A stretch of 64,000 bases of DNA. It comes from Streptomyces blattellae (GTDB lineage: Bacteria > Actinomycetota > Actinomycetes > Streptomycetales > Streptomycetaceae). A model generated the notes under the pieces. It was not told the origin of the DNA, ran no database searches, and saw only the letters and a program-made list of their open reading frames with translations. Both the position numbers and the translations under genes were made by a program. Below are positions 56,500-64,000 of this stretch, one piece after another (the stretch's first letter is position 1; the number at the start of each line of letters is the position of its first letter). The stretch lies in contig NZ_WJBG01000106.1 of assembly GCF_009709555.1 (NCBI RefSeq), positions 178,712 through 242,711 of the forward strand, read 5' to 3'.

Positions 56500-56841
56500 T
56501 CAGAATCGGCCGGGGTGTGCCGCCAGCCAGTCCATCGCCGCCCCCAGCAAGTCCGGGTCGGCGGCCGGGGCCTCCTCGGGGTGGCGTTCCGCCCACTTCA
56601 CGACGTACGGGCACAGGGGGGCTACGGCGATGCCCTCACGCTGGGCCATGGCGTACAGCTCGCGCGCCAGGGAGCCCGCGATGCCCTTTCCCTCGTGGGC
56701 CGGTTCCACGAGGGTGTGCACGGGGACCAGGGCGTGCCCCGGCGCGTCGAGGACGAAGTACTCGACGTGGCCGACGACTTCGCCGTCCCCGCCGAGGGCC
56801 TCCAGGCGGCCCGCCGCCCGGTCGTCGCGGATCTCGCTCAT
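56500..56841 (-). CDS. GNAT-fold N-acetyltransferase (NATD1/YjdJ-like)
   Basis: A 113-residue short acetyltransferase of the NATD1/YjdJ group. EVVGHVEYFVLDAPGHALVP and VEPAHEGKGIAGSLARELY (acetyl-CoA-binding loop, Q/E-x-x-G-x-G/A type) then VAPLCPYVVKWAERHPE are characteristic. The acceptor is unknown. Ribosome site CAGGAG eight bases before the ATG. It lies between panD and the racemase in one direction. Confidence 0.88.
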   Translation of the reverse strand: MSEIRDDRAAGRLEALGGDGEVVGHVEYFVLDAPGHALVPVHTLVEPAHEGKGIAGSLARELYAMAQREGIAVAPLCPYVVKWAERHPEEAPAADPDLLGAAMDWLAAHPGRF

Positions 56842-56891
56842 GGGCACGCTCCTGGTCCGAAATGTACGGCCGTACTGTGCGGCCGGCCCGG

Positions 56892-57311
56892 TCAGGCCGG
56901 TACGGCCTGCGGGCTGCGCTCCTGGTCGGAGCCCGGCACCGGTGCGGACGGGTCGGCGCCCAGGTCCACGACCCTGTTGTCCCGGTCCACATGCACGACC
57001 CTCGGCCGCAGCGCCCGCGCCTCGGCGTCGGAGACCTGAGCGTAACTGATGATGATCACCAGGTCGCCGGGGTGTACGAGGTGCGCGGCGGCCCCGTTGA
57101 TACCGACGACTCCGGAGCCACGCTCCCCTTCGATGACATACGTCTCCAGCCGGGCGCCGTTGGTGACGTCGACGATGTGCACGAGCTCGCCGGGCAGCAG
57201 GTCGGCGGCGTCGAGCAGATCGGCGTCGATGGTCACGGATCCGACGTAGTGCAGGTCGGCCTGGGTGACGGTGGCTCGGTGGATCTTGGATTTGAACATA
57301 GTACGCAACAC
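56892..57311 (-). CDS. panD: Aspartate 1-decarboxylase
   Basis: A 139-residue pyruvoyl enzyme that converts aspartate to beta-alanine for pantothenate and Co[21 protein letters not shown] contains the Gly-Ser self-cleavage site (YVGSV) that forms the pyruvoyl group. [11 protein letters not shown] and [10 protein letters not shown] are conserved. The GTG at 57311 gives the family start (M)[10 protein letters not shown] and has GGGAG eight bases upstream; ATG 57299 would cut four residues. The C-terminal tail of about 15 residues beyond the core is low-complexity. Confidence 0.94.
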   Translation of the reverse strand: MLRTMFKSKIHRATVTQADLHYVGSVTIDADLLDAADLLPGELVHIVDVTNGARLETYVIEGERGSGVVGINGAAAHLVHPGDLVIIISYAQVSDAEARALRPRVVHVDRDNRVVDLGADPSAPVPGSDQERSPQAVPA

Positions 57312-57820
57312 GTCGTGCGCTCCCACAAGTAGGCTCCCTGCCTGCGTTTTTGCAGGTCAAGGGCTGTTTCCACACCCTAGAACGAGTCGTACGTCCGGGC
57401 AGCCTTCGCCAGGTTCTTCAGGGCTCATGCTGACCGATTGCCGACTTTTCTGACGGTGCATCAGGCCGCTGCTGTGGGGCTTGGAGTCGTGGCCGGCCCC
57501 TGCGCTGCCCCACGGCGAACGGCCGACGCCAGCCTACGCAACGGGCTTCGGACGTGTTCGTGACCATCGCCACAGCGAGGCGTCCGCCTGTCTCGGGAAG
57601 AGCCAAGCAGTGTGATGCGGCCGGACGGTCAAGTCCGCACCACGGCACTCCCAGCTCATGGCCCGGCCCGGCCGGTAGGAATCTGGCGACAGAAGCCAGG
57701 TCACTTGCTTGATCAAGCGGCGCGGAATGCAGCCGATGATCGCCGGTTGGCCGAACCGGCGATTCCTCTCGCCGAACTGTTCACGGCCGACCGCATCGCC
57801 GAGAGCCGCTGCAGTACCCG
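57312..57820. other. Gene-free stretch before the decayed island
   Basis: No gene or recognisable protein fragment up to about 57800. A perfect hairpin (ATCGCCGGTT, loop GGCCG, AACCGGCGAT) lies at 57739-57763. The promoter of panD must be at the left edge. Confidence 0.45.
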
Positions 57821-58050
57821 GCGCACAGGCTCGGTGTCTCCTCCGCTCCATCTTCACGCTGCGCCCGGACATCGACGCCATGGACGCCGCGCCGCTCTCC
57901 TTCCAAGTGCACACCCTCATCGGCGTGCTGCTCATCGCCGTCTGACCGTTCGCCCGGCTGGTGCACGCCTTCACCGCGCCGGTCGGCTACCTGTTCCGTC
58001 CGTACATCGTCTACCGGTCCCGCTCGGCCGGTGTCCCGTCGCGGGGGCCA
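57821..58050 (+). pseudogene. Remnant of narI (nitrate reductase gamma subunit)
   Basis: RSIFTLRPDIDAMDAAPLSF, then QVHTLIGVLLIAV, an in-frame TGA at 57943, and PFARLVHAFTAPVGYLFRPY with IVYRSR correspond to the last third of NarI. At the stop the family has Trp (WPFTRLVHAF), so a TGG-to-TGA change is the likely lesion. Just before RSIF the frame is also disturbed (SVSPPLHL where SVSVWFRS is expected). The N-terminal heme helices and narGHJ are absent. Confidence 0.82.
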
Positions 58051-58128
58051 CGCCGCGGCCGGGAAGGTCCGGGATTGAGTGCCGGTATCCGGATTGCGGC
58101 CCTGGGTGGCCGCCTCCACGATGAGGTC

Positions 58129-59126
58129 ATGATTCCGGTGGGCCCCGCAGGCCGTTTCGACGCGTTCCGGGCTCTGGCCGACCGGCGCGGGCGGCCGGGG
58201 GGCCTGCTGATCGAGTCGCTGGCCGAGGCAAGGGCGGGAACGGCGGACGGCCCGGGGGCCTGGGCTCCGGCTGTCGCCGCCGGTCTCGGCCTGCCCGCAG
58301 CCGCCGCACTCGGACCGGCCGGCTACTACGCGGACCTCGCCGCGCCGCACGGCCGCCGTCACGTCCGGATCTGCACGGCGACGTCGTCCTGCCAGTCGCG
58401 TCCTGGCTGGAGAAGGACGGCACCTTCGTCAACTTCGACCGCCGCTTCCAGCGGGTCCGCCCCGCCGTGGCCCCGCCTGGCGAGGCACGCAGCGACTTCG
58501 ACGTCGTACACGCCCTCGCCGCGGCGCTGGGGGCGGACCTGGGCTGCGCCACTCCGGCCGCTGCCCTGGCCGAGTGTGGACGGGTCGCGCCCGTCTTCGC
58601 CGGCCTCTCCCACCACCGACTGGACCGGGAGGGCGCCGTGCCCTGGCCCTGCCCGGACGCCGGCCACCCAGGGGAGGCCAAGCTCTACACGGAACGGTTC
58701 GCCACACCCGACGGCCGGGCCCACCTCACCGCGGCCCCCCACCTCCCACCCGGCGAACAACCCGACGACGACTACCCACTGCTCCTGGTCACCGGGCGGC
58801 GCTGGGCGCACTACAACTCCGGCAGCATGACCCGCCGCGGTGGCAACCTCGCACTCGACCCGGTCGACTTCCTCGACCTCCACGCCGACGACGCCCTCCG
58901 GTACGGCGTCCGGGACGGCGCGCAGCTCACCGTGGAGAGCCGGCACGGCCAGGCCCGGCTCGTCGCCCGGGTCGGTGAACGGACCGCCCCCGGCCAGGTG
59001 TTCTGCTCCTTCCACTTCCCCGCGAGCGGGGTGAACAGCCTCACCTCCGACCACGCGGACACCATCACGTCCTGCCCCGAGTACAAGGTCACGGCGGTAC
59101 GCGTTCACGGCACGGTGACGGCGTGA
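58129..59126 (+). pseudogene. Formate dehydrogenase gamma-alpha deletion fusion
   Basis: The first part (MIPVGPAGRFDAFRALADRR to AGYYADLAAPHGRRHVRICT) resembles the start of an NAD-dependent formate dehydrogenase gamma (NuoE-like) subunit, stopping at its first [2Fe-2S] cysteine. At 58372-58392 the sequence jumps into another frame that encodes VVLPVASWLEKDGTFVNFD and continues to 59126 as the C-terminal part of the molybdopterin-binding alpha subunit (VTGRRWAHYNSGSMTRR, FHFPASGVNSLTS). So an internal deletion fused two genes and removed the flavoprotein gene and most of alpha. Confidence 0.8.
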
Positions 59127-59139
59127 CGGCGTCGGCTGG

Positions 59140-59559
59140 TCAGCGGGCCGCGCAGACGACCTCGACGAAGTGGCCCACCCGTTCCTCGGGCAGGTGACGT
59201 GCGAGGTCCGCCTCGCTGATCATGCCGACGAGGCGGTGGTTGTCGATGACCGGGAGCCGGCGGATCTTGTGCTCCTCCATGGCCTGAAGGACCTGGTCGG
59301 CATCGGCCTCGGCGTCGATCGTGACCGGCTTGCCCTGTTCGAGGAGGCCCGCGGTCATGGTCTTGGGGTCCTTGCCCTTGGCGACGCACTTCAGCACGAT
59401 GTCACGGTCGGTGATGATCCCGTGGAGCCGGTCGTCCTCGCCGCAGATCGGGAGGGCTCCGACGTCCAGTTCCTGCATCTTGCGTGCAGCGGCTTCCAGC
59501 GTCTCGTTCTCCTGGATGCAGGTGGCACCGCCGTGCATGATCTCCCGGGCAGTGGTCAT
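59140..59559 (-). CDS. Two-CBS-domain protein
   Basis: A 139-residue protein made of a CBS pair: first MTTAREIMHGGATCIQENET to RLHGIITDRDIVLK, second KPVTIDAEADADQVLQAMEE to RLVGMISEADLARHL. Such stand-alone pairs bind adenosine nucleotides or NADH and are typical members of actinobacterial low-oxygen/dormancy gene sets. GAAGGAG precedes the ATG. Intact among decayed neighbours; convergent with the formate dehydrogenase remnant. Confidence 0.92.
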   Translation of the reverse strand: MTTAREIMHGGATCIQENETLEAAARKMQELDVGALPICGEDDRLHGIITDRDIVLKCVAKGKDPKTMTAGLLEQGKPVTIDAEADADQVLQAMEEHKIRRLPVIDNHRLVGMISEADLARHLPEERVGHFVEVVCAAR

Positions 59560-59659
59560 GGTCGTCTCCTTCGAGCGTCGTGATCCGCGCGGGGAGAGCC
59601 CATGGAGCCTGACCCGCCCCGACCGGTACTCCTACGAACCAGTGTGGATTCCGCGTCTC

Positions 59660-59959
59660 CGGTGCGCATGCCGGACGGGGCGCTCTCGGACCTTCGGTGG
59701 GCCCCCGCCCGGTGGGCGTTCCGGTTTCAGCCGGGCACGTTCCGCGCAGGACGGCGGCGATGTGCTGGACCATGACCTCTTCGGCCGGACCGTCGGGCTG
59801 AAGGAGGGGCGGCCTCCCTCGTACCGCTCCCACAAAGAGGCGTGGACGAGCCGCCCAGACAGCCCGAGGCACGCCGCCTCCCCCACCGCCCGGTCCACGG
59901 CCCGCAGGCTGGAACCCGATCCGTCGACGCCCACGACCAGCGGGCAGGTCCGTCGTCAC
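59660..59959 (-). pseudogene. Universal stress protein remnant
   Basis: After a GTG start at 59959 and about six residues the frame slips, then VVGVDGSGSSLRAVDRAV and RLVHASLWERYEG match the N-terminal strand and helix of Streptomyces universal stress proteins. A second slip leads to PAEEVMVQHIAAVLRG, the next conserved helix. The remaining about 200 residues, with the nucleotide-binding G-x2-G-x9-G loop, are missing. Confidence 0.8.
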
Positions 59960-60059
59960 CACCACCTTCCTGCCCGGCCATTGCGGGAAGCCCTCGTCAG
60001 ATACCGTCGCACCGCCCTGGGCCCATCGCGACACATGCACCGGCTCTCGAAGGGAGCCT

Positions 60060-60083
60060 TCGGCCCAGGTTGCACTGGGCCGA
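60060..60083. promoter_or_regulatory. 24-bp inverted repeat, candidate operator of the island
   Basis: TCGGCCCAG and CTGGGCCGA are exact complements with a 6-base centre (GTTGCA). It lies between the divergent Usp remnant (start 59959) and the cNMP-binding gene (start 60216). The GGCCC/GGGCC style resembles sites of DevR/OsdR-type dormancy regulators, but the match is not exact enough to name one. Confidence 0.55.
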
Positions 60084-60215
60084 TTTACGGCGATTGTTGG
60101 AGTCATGCGGCCGGGAGAGCAGGGGCACCGCTCCTCGCATCGCCGTCACGGGCGTCGCAGCGGCCTGATGACGAGCCCGCTTCCGCTTCGAGGTCATGGC
60201 GAAGGGAGGGCGATC

Positions 60216-60674
60216 GTGGTTGCGAAGACAGGTGTTCTCGTCGCCCTGACCAAGGAGCATCGCGAGCAGCTCATGTCGCTCGCTCGTGAGGTGTCGTTCG
60301 AGATCGACGAGCGCATCTTCAACGAGGGCGGCCAAGCCGACCGTTTCTGGATCATCCACACGGGCACCGTCGCTCTCGACGTTCACGTGCCCGGCCGCCG
60401 CGCGGCGGTCATCGAGACCCTCGGTGCCGGGGAACTGCTGGGCTGGTCCTGGCTGGTCCCTCCCCACCACTGGCACCTGGGGGCCCAGGCCGCCAGCCCG
60501 GTGCGCGCCTACGAGTTCGATGCGGCCGCGGTCCGTGAGCTGTGCGGGAACGACCCGGAGCTGAATCAAGAGCTGTGGGCCTATGTCGCCGCAGTGATCG
60601 CGGGCCGGCTCAGGTCCACCCGGGTTCGGCTGCTCGACCTGTACGCGCCCTACGGCGCGGGCGAGGTTCCCTGA
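60216..60674 (+). CDS. Cyclic-nucleotide-binding (Crp/Fnr-like) domain protein without HTH
   Basis: A 152-residue protein containing only a cNMP-binding beta-roll (FEIDERIFNEGGQADRFWII to ETLGAGELLGWSWLVPP) and a C-terminal helix (ELWAYVAAVIAGRLRSTRVR). The helix-turn-helix of Crp/Fnr regulators is absent because the protein ends at about residue 152. It probably acts as a sensor or partner protein and not a DNA-binding regulator. The GTG at 60216 has GGGAGGG five bases upstream. It is followed after 24 bp by the CBS-BON gene, likely one operon. This type is common beside CBS and stress genes of the Streptomyces dormancy region. Confidence 0.86.
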   Translation: MVAKTGVLVALTKEHREQLMSLAREVSFEIDERIFNEGGQADRFWIIHTGTVALDVHVPGRRAAVIETLGAGELLGWSWLVPPHHWHLGAQAASPVRAYEFDAAAVRELCGNDPELNQELWAYVAAVIAGRLRSTRVRLLDLYAPYGAGEVP

Positions 60675-60698
60675 CGAGGCGAGATGAGGAGGTGTGCG

Positions 60699-61376
60699 AT
60701 GCCTGAGACCCCGCACATCGTGAGCGATGTGATGACCCAGACGGTCGTGGCCGTGGGACGCGACGCGCCCTTCAAGCAGATCGTCCGGACCATGGAGCAG
60801 TGGAAGGTCAGCGCCATGCCGGTGCTGGAGGGCGAAGGGCGCGTTATCGGCGTCGTCTCCGAGGCCGACCTGCTGCCCAAGGAGGAGTTCCGCGACAGCG
60901 ACCCGAGCCTCTTCGAGCAACGCCGACGCCTGTCCGACCTCGCCAAGGCCGGGGCACTGACGGCGGAGGAGCTCATGAGCACCCCCGCGATCACGGTCCA
61001 CGCCGACGCCACCTTGGCCCAGGCGGCCAGGATCATGGCCGTCCGGCGCGTCAAACGGCTGCCCGTGATCGACGACGTGGGCATGCTGCAGGGCATTGTG
61101 AGCCGTGCCGACCTGCTGAAGGTCTTCCTGCGGCCGGACGAGGACATCGAGGAGGAGGTCCGCCGCACCGTGGTGTCCTACCTCTTCCCGGCCTTCAGCC
61201 ACGCCATCCACGTGGACGTGCACGAGGGAGTCGTCACCCTCCGCGGGCACATCCGCGACACCTCGCTCATCTCGGTGGCCGTGCGCCTCGCGCGCGCCGT
61301 GGAGGGCGTCGTGGACGTCGAGCCCCAGCTCACCGGCGAGTCAGCCGGTCCGGTCGGGCCCGAGATCACGCGGTGA
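60699..61376 (+). CDS. CBS-pair protein with C-terminal BON domain
   Basis: A 225-residue protein with two CBS domains (VSDVMTQTVVAVGRDAPFKQ to VIGVVSEADLLPKEE; LMSTPAITVHADATLAQAAR to GIVSRADLLKVFLRP) and a BON domain (VHEGVVTLRGHIRDTSLISV to VVDVEPQL). It likely binds adenine nucleotides or another energy signal; BON domains often bind membranes or phospholipids. AGGAGG seven bases before the ATG. It follows the cNMP-binding gene and is probably co-transcribed. Convergent with a nitroreductase remnant. Confidence 0.92.
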   Translation: MPETPHIVSDVMTQTVVAVGRDAPFKQIVRTMEQWKVSAMPVLEGEGRVIGVVSEADLLPKEEFRDSDPSLFEQRRRLSDLAKAGALTAEELMSTPAITVHADATLAQAARIMAVRRVKRLPVIDDVGMLQGIVSRADLLKVFLRPDEDIEEEVRRTVVSYLFPAFSHAIHVDVHEGVVTLRGHIRDTSLISVAVRLARAVEGVVDVEPQLTGESAGPVGPEITR

Positions 61377-61423
61377 TTCGTGTGCGAGGGGCGGGCGCCG
61401 ACCGGTGGCAGTCCCTCGGGCTG

Positions 61424-62300
61424 TCAGGGCAGGATGTCGAGCACCTCCGACACCGGGCGGCGTGGCGTGCTGGGACCCCTCGGTCCGTAGCCCAGGCGCA
61501 GCACCACCTGGGTGTAGCCCGTCCCGGACACCGGGTCGCGCAGCGGCCGGCGCAGGTCGGTCCACTCCAGGGCCTGGGTGGCGAACGAACTGGACAGGCA
61601 CTCAAGGGTGGCCGGTAGCAGAACGCGTTCCATGTCCTGGCCTGCGCGCAGCCAGTCCTCCGGGCGGTCGTGGGTCGTGCTGAGGAGGGCCGGCTGAGGG
61701 GTCCGTTCGAAGTCCGCGGCGCCACGCCCCGCCACCTGCCGAGGGCCGGCGAAGTCGCGCATGGGGGCCTTGCCTCCGCGCTTGCGCGGCCCGAAGGCAT
61801 AGTCCGGGACTCCGTTGGCGGCCGTGTTCACCGCAGGAGCGTCGATGCGGGTCCATTGCGCCAGGTCCTGGCCGGCGCCGCCGCCGGTGATGTTGCGCGC
61901 CTCGGCTTCCGCGAGCGGCCTCGCTGAGAGCCGTCCGCAGGGTCTCCGGGATCTCCGTCTCCTCGAACGGGAAGCGGCTGCTGTGCCGCTGGTGAATCGC
62001 CGGATACAGCACGTCGAGGTCGCTCTCGCCGCTCCCGAGGCCGGTCAGTCGCACGGCCGCGAGCAGTGCCGGGTGGGTCAGCAGCCGGGTCACCGGACAC
62101 AGCCCCCGTGGACCACCGCGACCCTCAGGTTCAGCAGGGCGGCGCCGCGGCCGAGGTGAAGGGCACGGTTGTCGGGGTCGGAGTGCGGGATGGCGCGCTC
62201 TGGATCGGCACTCAAGTGGAAGGTGCGGCTGCCCTGGAAGTAGCGAAAGTGCCACGACTGCGCGTTGTGCATGGACGGGGCGGCAGCGGCGTCGTAAAAC
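61424..62300 (-). pseudogene. Acg-like nitroreductase family pseudogene with frameshifts
   Basis: Three minus-strand frames hold successive parts of one nitroreductase-like (Acg family) protein. First is PSMHNAQSWHFRYFQGSRTF to RGAALLNLRVAVVHGG (62300-62105). Then comes RLLTHPALLAAVRLTGLGSG to HSSRFPFEETEIPETLRTAL (62100-61930). Last is NTAANGVPDYAFGPRKRGGK to RRPVSEVLDILP (61830-61424). The frame changes near 62100 and 61925 and the N-terminal start is missing, so it is not translatable as a whole. Members of this family in mycobacteria belong to the DosR regulon. Confidence 0.85.
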
Positions 62301-62363
62301 CAGGTCCGTTACGCGTTCTTCGGACGGCGGGTTTCGGTTCGCCAGAGCCTCCCTCTTCCTTCT

Positions 62364-62407
62364 CCACCGATCGGTTTTCTACTGATCGGTTTTCTACTGA
62401 TCGGTGG
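62364..62407. repeat. 15-bp tandem repeats enclosed by a short inverted repeat
   Basis: CCGATCGGTTTTCTA, CTGATCGGTTTTCTA and a partial CTGATCGGT follow each other. The outer CCACCGATC and GATCGGTGG are exact complements. It lies 28 bp outside the left end of the IS66-type element. Confidence 0.75.
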
Positions 62408-62434
62408 GAGTGATACGGCGGCCCGTGATGCGCG

Positions 62435-64000
62435 GTAAGCATTCAGCAGGTCGTGATCGGCTTCGCTGTCTGACGATGTGACAGGTTGCGGGTGGGTGCG
62501 GCAGGATCCGTGGTCATGTCGTCGGGGTGGGAGTCTGCGTCGCGTGAGGACCTCCTCACGGTGATCGGGCTGCTCCAGCGACAGAACGAGGAGCTGGCCG
62601 CGGCGAATGAGCGGTTGACGGCGCGGGTGGCAGAGCTGGAGCGGCGGCTTGGCCGGAACTCGGGGAACTCCTCGATGCCACCGTCCTCGGACACCTTCGG
62701 TCGGCCGGAGAAGAAGCCGGTACCGAAGAGCGGCCGCAAGCGGGGACGCCAGCCGGGTGCCGACGGATCTGGGCTGTGCATGGTCGCTGATCCCGATGTC
62801 ACCGAGGACCACCTTCCAGCGGCCTGCACCGGGTGCGGCCGGGCGCTGGGCGAGGACGACAGCATCGGCTTCGAGCGCCGTCAGGTCCGTGACATCCCGC
62901 TGACCACGGTGAAGGTGACCGAGCACCGGGCCCATCGCTGCCGGTGCGCGTGCGGGACGGTGACCGCCTCGCCGATGCCCGGCCAGGTCGCCCGATCGCC
63001 CTCCTCCTATGGCCCCAACCTGCGTGCCCTGGCCGTCTACCTGCTGGTCTTCCAGCACATCCCCGTCGAGCGGACCACGATCCTGATCCGGGACGTGACC
63101 GGGGCCGAGGTCTCCACCGGCTGGGTCGCCTCTCTGCTCCCCGAGGCCGCCGGCCTGGTCGAGGACTGTCTGAACCTGATCCGTGCCCTGCTGATCATGG
63201 GACACGTGCTCCACGCGGATGAGACCACCACCCGCATCGGCACCACCCGGCGCTGGCTCCACGTGGCCTGCACCGACTTCCTCACCCTGCTCCACCTCGC
63301 CCCGCGCTCGCGCGCCGGAGCAGATGCCGGCAAGGTGCTCCCGCACTACCGGGGCGTCCTGGTCCACGACTCACTGTCCCTGTATGCCGGCTACGACTCC
63401 TGCACCCATCAGCTGTGCGGAGCCCACCTGATCCGCGAACTGACCGCCGCCGAAGAGGACTTTCCCGACCAGAAGTGGCACCAGCAGATCCGCTGGGCCC
63501 TGGCCGGACTGAACACCCAGGCCGTACGCGTCCGGAACCAGGAGACCGCCGAGATCACCCCCGGTGCGCTCCTGCTGCACTGCGAAGCGTTCCACCAGGG
63601 CATCAAGGTCGGGCTCAGTCTCCATCCCAAAGTGCCGGGCCGGAAGCAGAGCCCGGCCCACAACCTCCTGACCCGGCTTCGCGATCAGGCCCACGACGTC
63701 CTGCGCTTCGCCGACGATCCCCGGCACGTGCCGTTCACCAACAACTGCGGCGAACGGGCCCTGCGTCCGGTCAAGACCCAGCTGAAGATCTCCGGCTGCC
63801 ATCAGTCCGACACGGGCGCGACGGCCTGGCTCGCCGTGCGCTCCTACCTCGACTCCGCCCGCAAGCACGGCCTGACCACCTTCGAGGCCATCCACCGCGC
63901 CTTCACCGGCAAACTCTGGATGCCACCCATCGCACAGACCACCTGACCAGCCACTCTCACCGACCGTCACCGATCAGGCCCATTCCTTCTGAATGCGTAC
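62435..64000 (+). mobile_element. IS66-family insertion sequence
   Basis: The left end GTAAGCATTCAGCAGG at 62435 and the right end, whose complement reads GTACGCATTCAGAAGG at 64000, form terminal inverted repeats (14 of 16 match). The GTAA start is typical of IS66. The element is 1566 bp with a single transposase gene (no tnpA/tnpB helpers), as in the ISBst12 subgroup. The right flank and any target-site duplication lie beyond the window. Confidence 0.85.
62516..63946 (+). CDS. IS66 family transposase
   Basis: A 476-residue DDE transposase. Residues about 8-50 form a leucine-zipper-like coil (VIGLLQRQNEELAAANERLT), followed by SGNSSMPPSSD and a basic stretch, then the zinc-binding C-x2-C...C-x-C region (TGCGRAL, HRCRCACG). 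The catalytic Asp residues are in HVLHADETTTR and VLVHDSLSLY, and the Glu in NNCGERALRPVKTQ. Length and motif order fit an intact gene. The ATG at 62516 is not preceded by a strong ribosome site; an upstream GTG at 62486 would add ten residues. Confidence 0.93.
   Translation: MSSGWESASREDLLTVIGLLQRQNEELAAANERLTARVAELERRLGRNSGNSSMPPSSDTFGRPEKKPVPKSGRKRGRQPGADGSGLCMVADPDVTEDHLPAACTGCGRALGEDDSIGFERRQVRDIPLTTVKVTEHRAHRCRCACGTVTASPMPGQVARSPSSYGPNLRALAVYLLVFQHIPVERTTILIRDVTGAEVSTGWVASLLPEAAGLVEDCLNLIRALLIMGHVLHADETTTRIGTTRRWLHVACTDFLTLLHLAPRSRAGADAGKVLPHYRGVLVHDSLSLYAGYDSCTHQLCGAHLIRELTAAEEDFPDQKWHQQIRWALAGLNTQAVRVRNQETAEITPGALLLHCEAFHQGIKVGLSLHPKVPGRKQSPAHNLLTRLRDQAHDVLRFADDPRHVPFTNNCGERALRPVKTQLKISGCHQSDTGATAWLAVRSYLDSARKHGLTTFEAIHRAFTGKLWMPPIAQTT

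Larger units (their letters stand above)
59560..60215. other. Divergent spacer holding a universal stress protein remnant
   Basis: 656 bp between the CBS gene and the cNMP-binding gene. It contains the Usp remnant (about 59660-59959, minus strand) and, nearer the right, a 24-bp inverted repeat. The rest has no recognised gene. Confidence 0.6.

Noticed and set aside
57821..59126. Functional nitrate reductase and formate dehydrogenase
   Set aside because: narI has an in-frame stop and lacks its start; the formate dehydrogenase region is a frame-shifted fusion of two subunits.

Overview
This is 64 kb of very GC-rich actinobacterial DNA. Short GAGG-type ribosome sites, many GTG/TTG starts and start/stop overlaps (ATGA, GTGA) all point to Streptomyces. 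The recognisable order (egtD, sdhCAB with a LysR gene, a PAS-GGDEF-EAL protein like RmdA, a wax-ester synthase, glgC, an RpfD-like hydrolase, gnd) resembles, from memory and unchecked, the left part of the S. coelicolor chromosome around SCO0910-SCO0976. No rRNA, tRNA, CRISPR array or prophage was recognised.

Layout. 1-2.2 kb: 3' part of egtD (ergothioneine), a dodecin and a luciferase-like monooxygenase. 2.3-5.9 kb: a large secreted subtilisin. 6.2-10.5 kb: three-subunit succinate dehydrogenase/fumarate reductase operon, divergent from a LysR gene. 10.7-13.7 kb: a SAM methyltransferase translationally coupled to an RmdA-type cyclic-di-GMP enzyme. 14-21.6 kb: an envelope block with a lipoprotein, surface proteins having C-terminal anchors, a class F sortase, a polysaccharide deacetylase and a CapA-type protein. 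21.8-23.8 kb: ECF sigma factor, an unrecognised gene and a zinc-type anti-sigma factor. 23.8-28.4 kb: Fpg-type glycosylase, SpoIIE-type phosphatase and an LMF1-family membrane protein.

28.4-37.2 kb is a compact L-fucose operon: sugar ABC importer plus fucose dehydrogenase, mutarotase, lactonase, fuconate dehydratase and a keto-deoxy-fuconate dehydrogenase, divergent from a FadR-type GntR gene with two matching operators. After it comes a degraded stretch with a GH38 alpha-mannosidase remnant and a 91-bp palindromic element, then a secreted alpha/beta hydrolase, a GH20 hexosaminidase with an 18-bp palindrome, an amidase, a 57-residue peptide gene, a degenerate HD-like protein and an unusual SDR. 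A 33-35 bp tandem array abuts and overlaps the 3' end of the wax-ester synthase gene. Next is a GH92 alpha-mannosidase remnant carrying an IS200/IS605-type TnpB scar, then glgC and glgA, a FhuF-like protein, a DMT transporter, the rpfD-like gene, gnd, a racemase, a GNAT and panD.

57.3-62.3 kb is a decayed low-oxygen/dormancy-type island: remnants of narI, formate dehydrogenase (a gamma-alpha deletion fusion), a universal stress protein and a nitroreductase lie among intact CBS, CBS-BON and cNMP-binding genes. The window ends with what looks like a complete IS66-type insertion sequence whose right inverted repeat reaches the last base.
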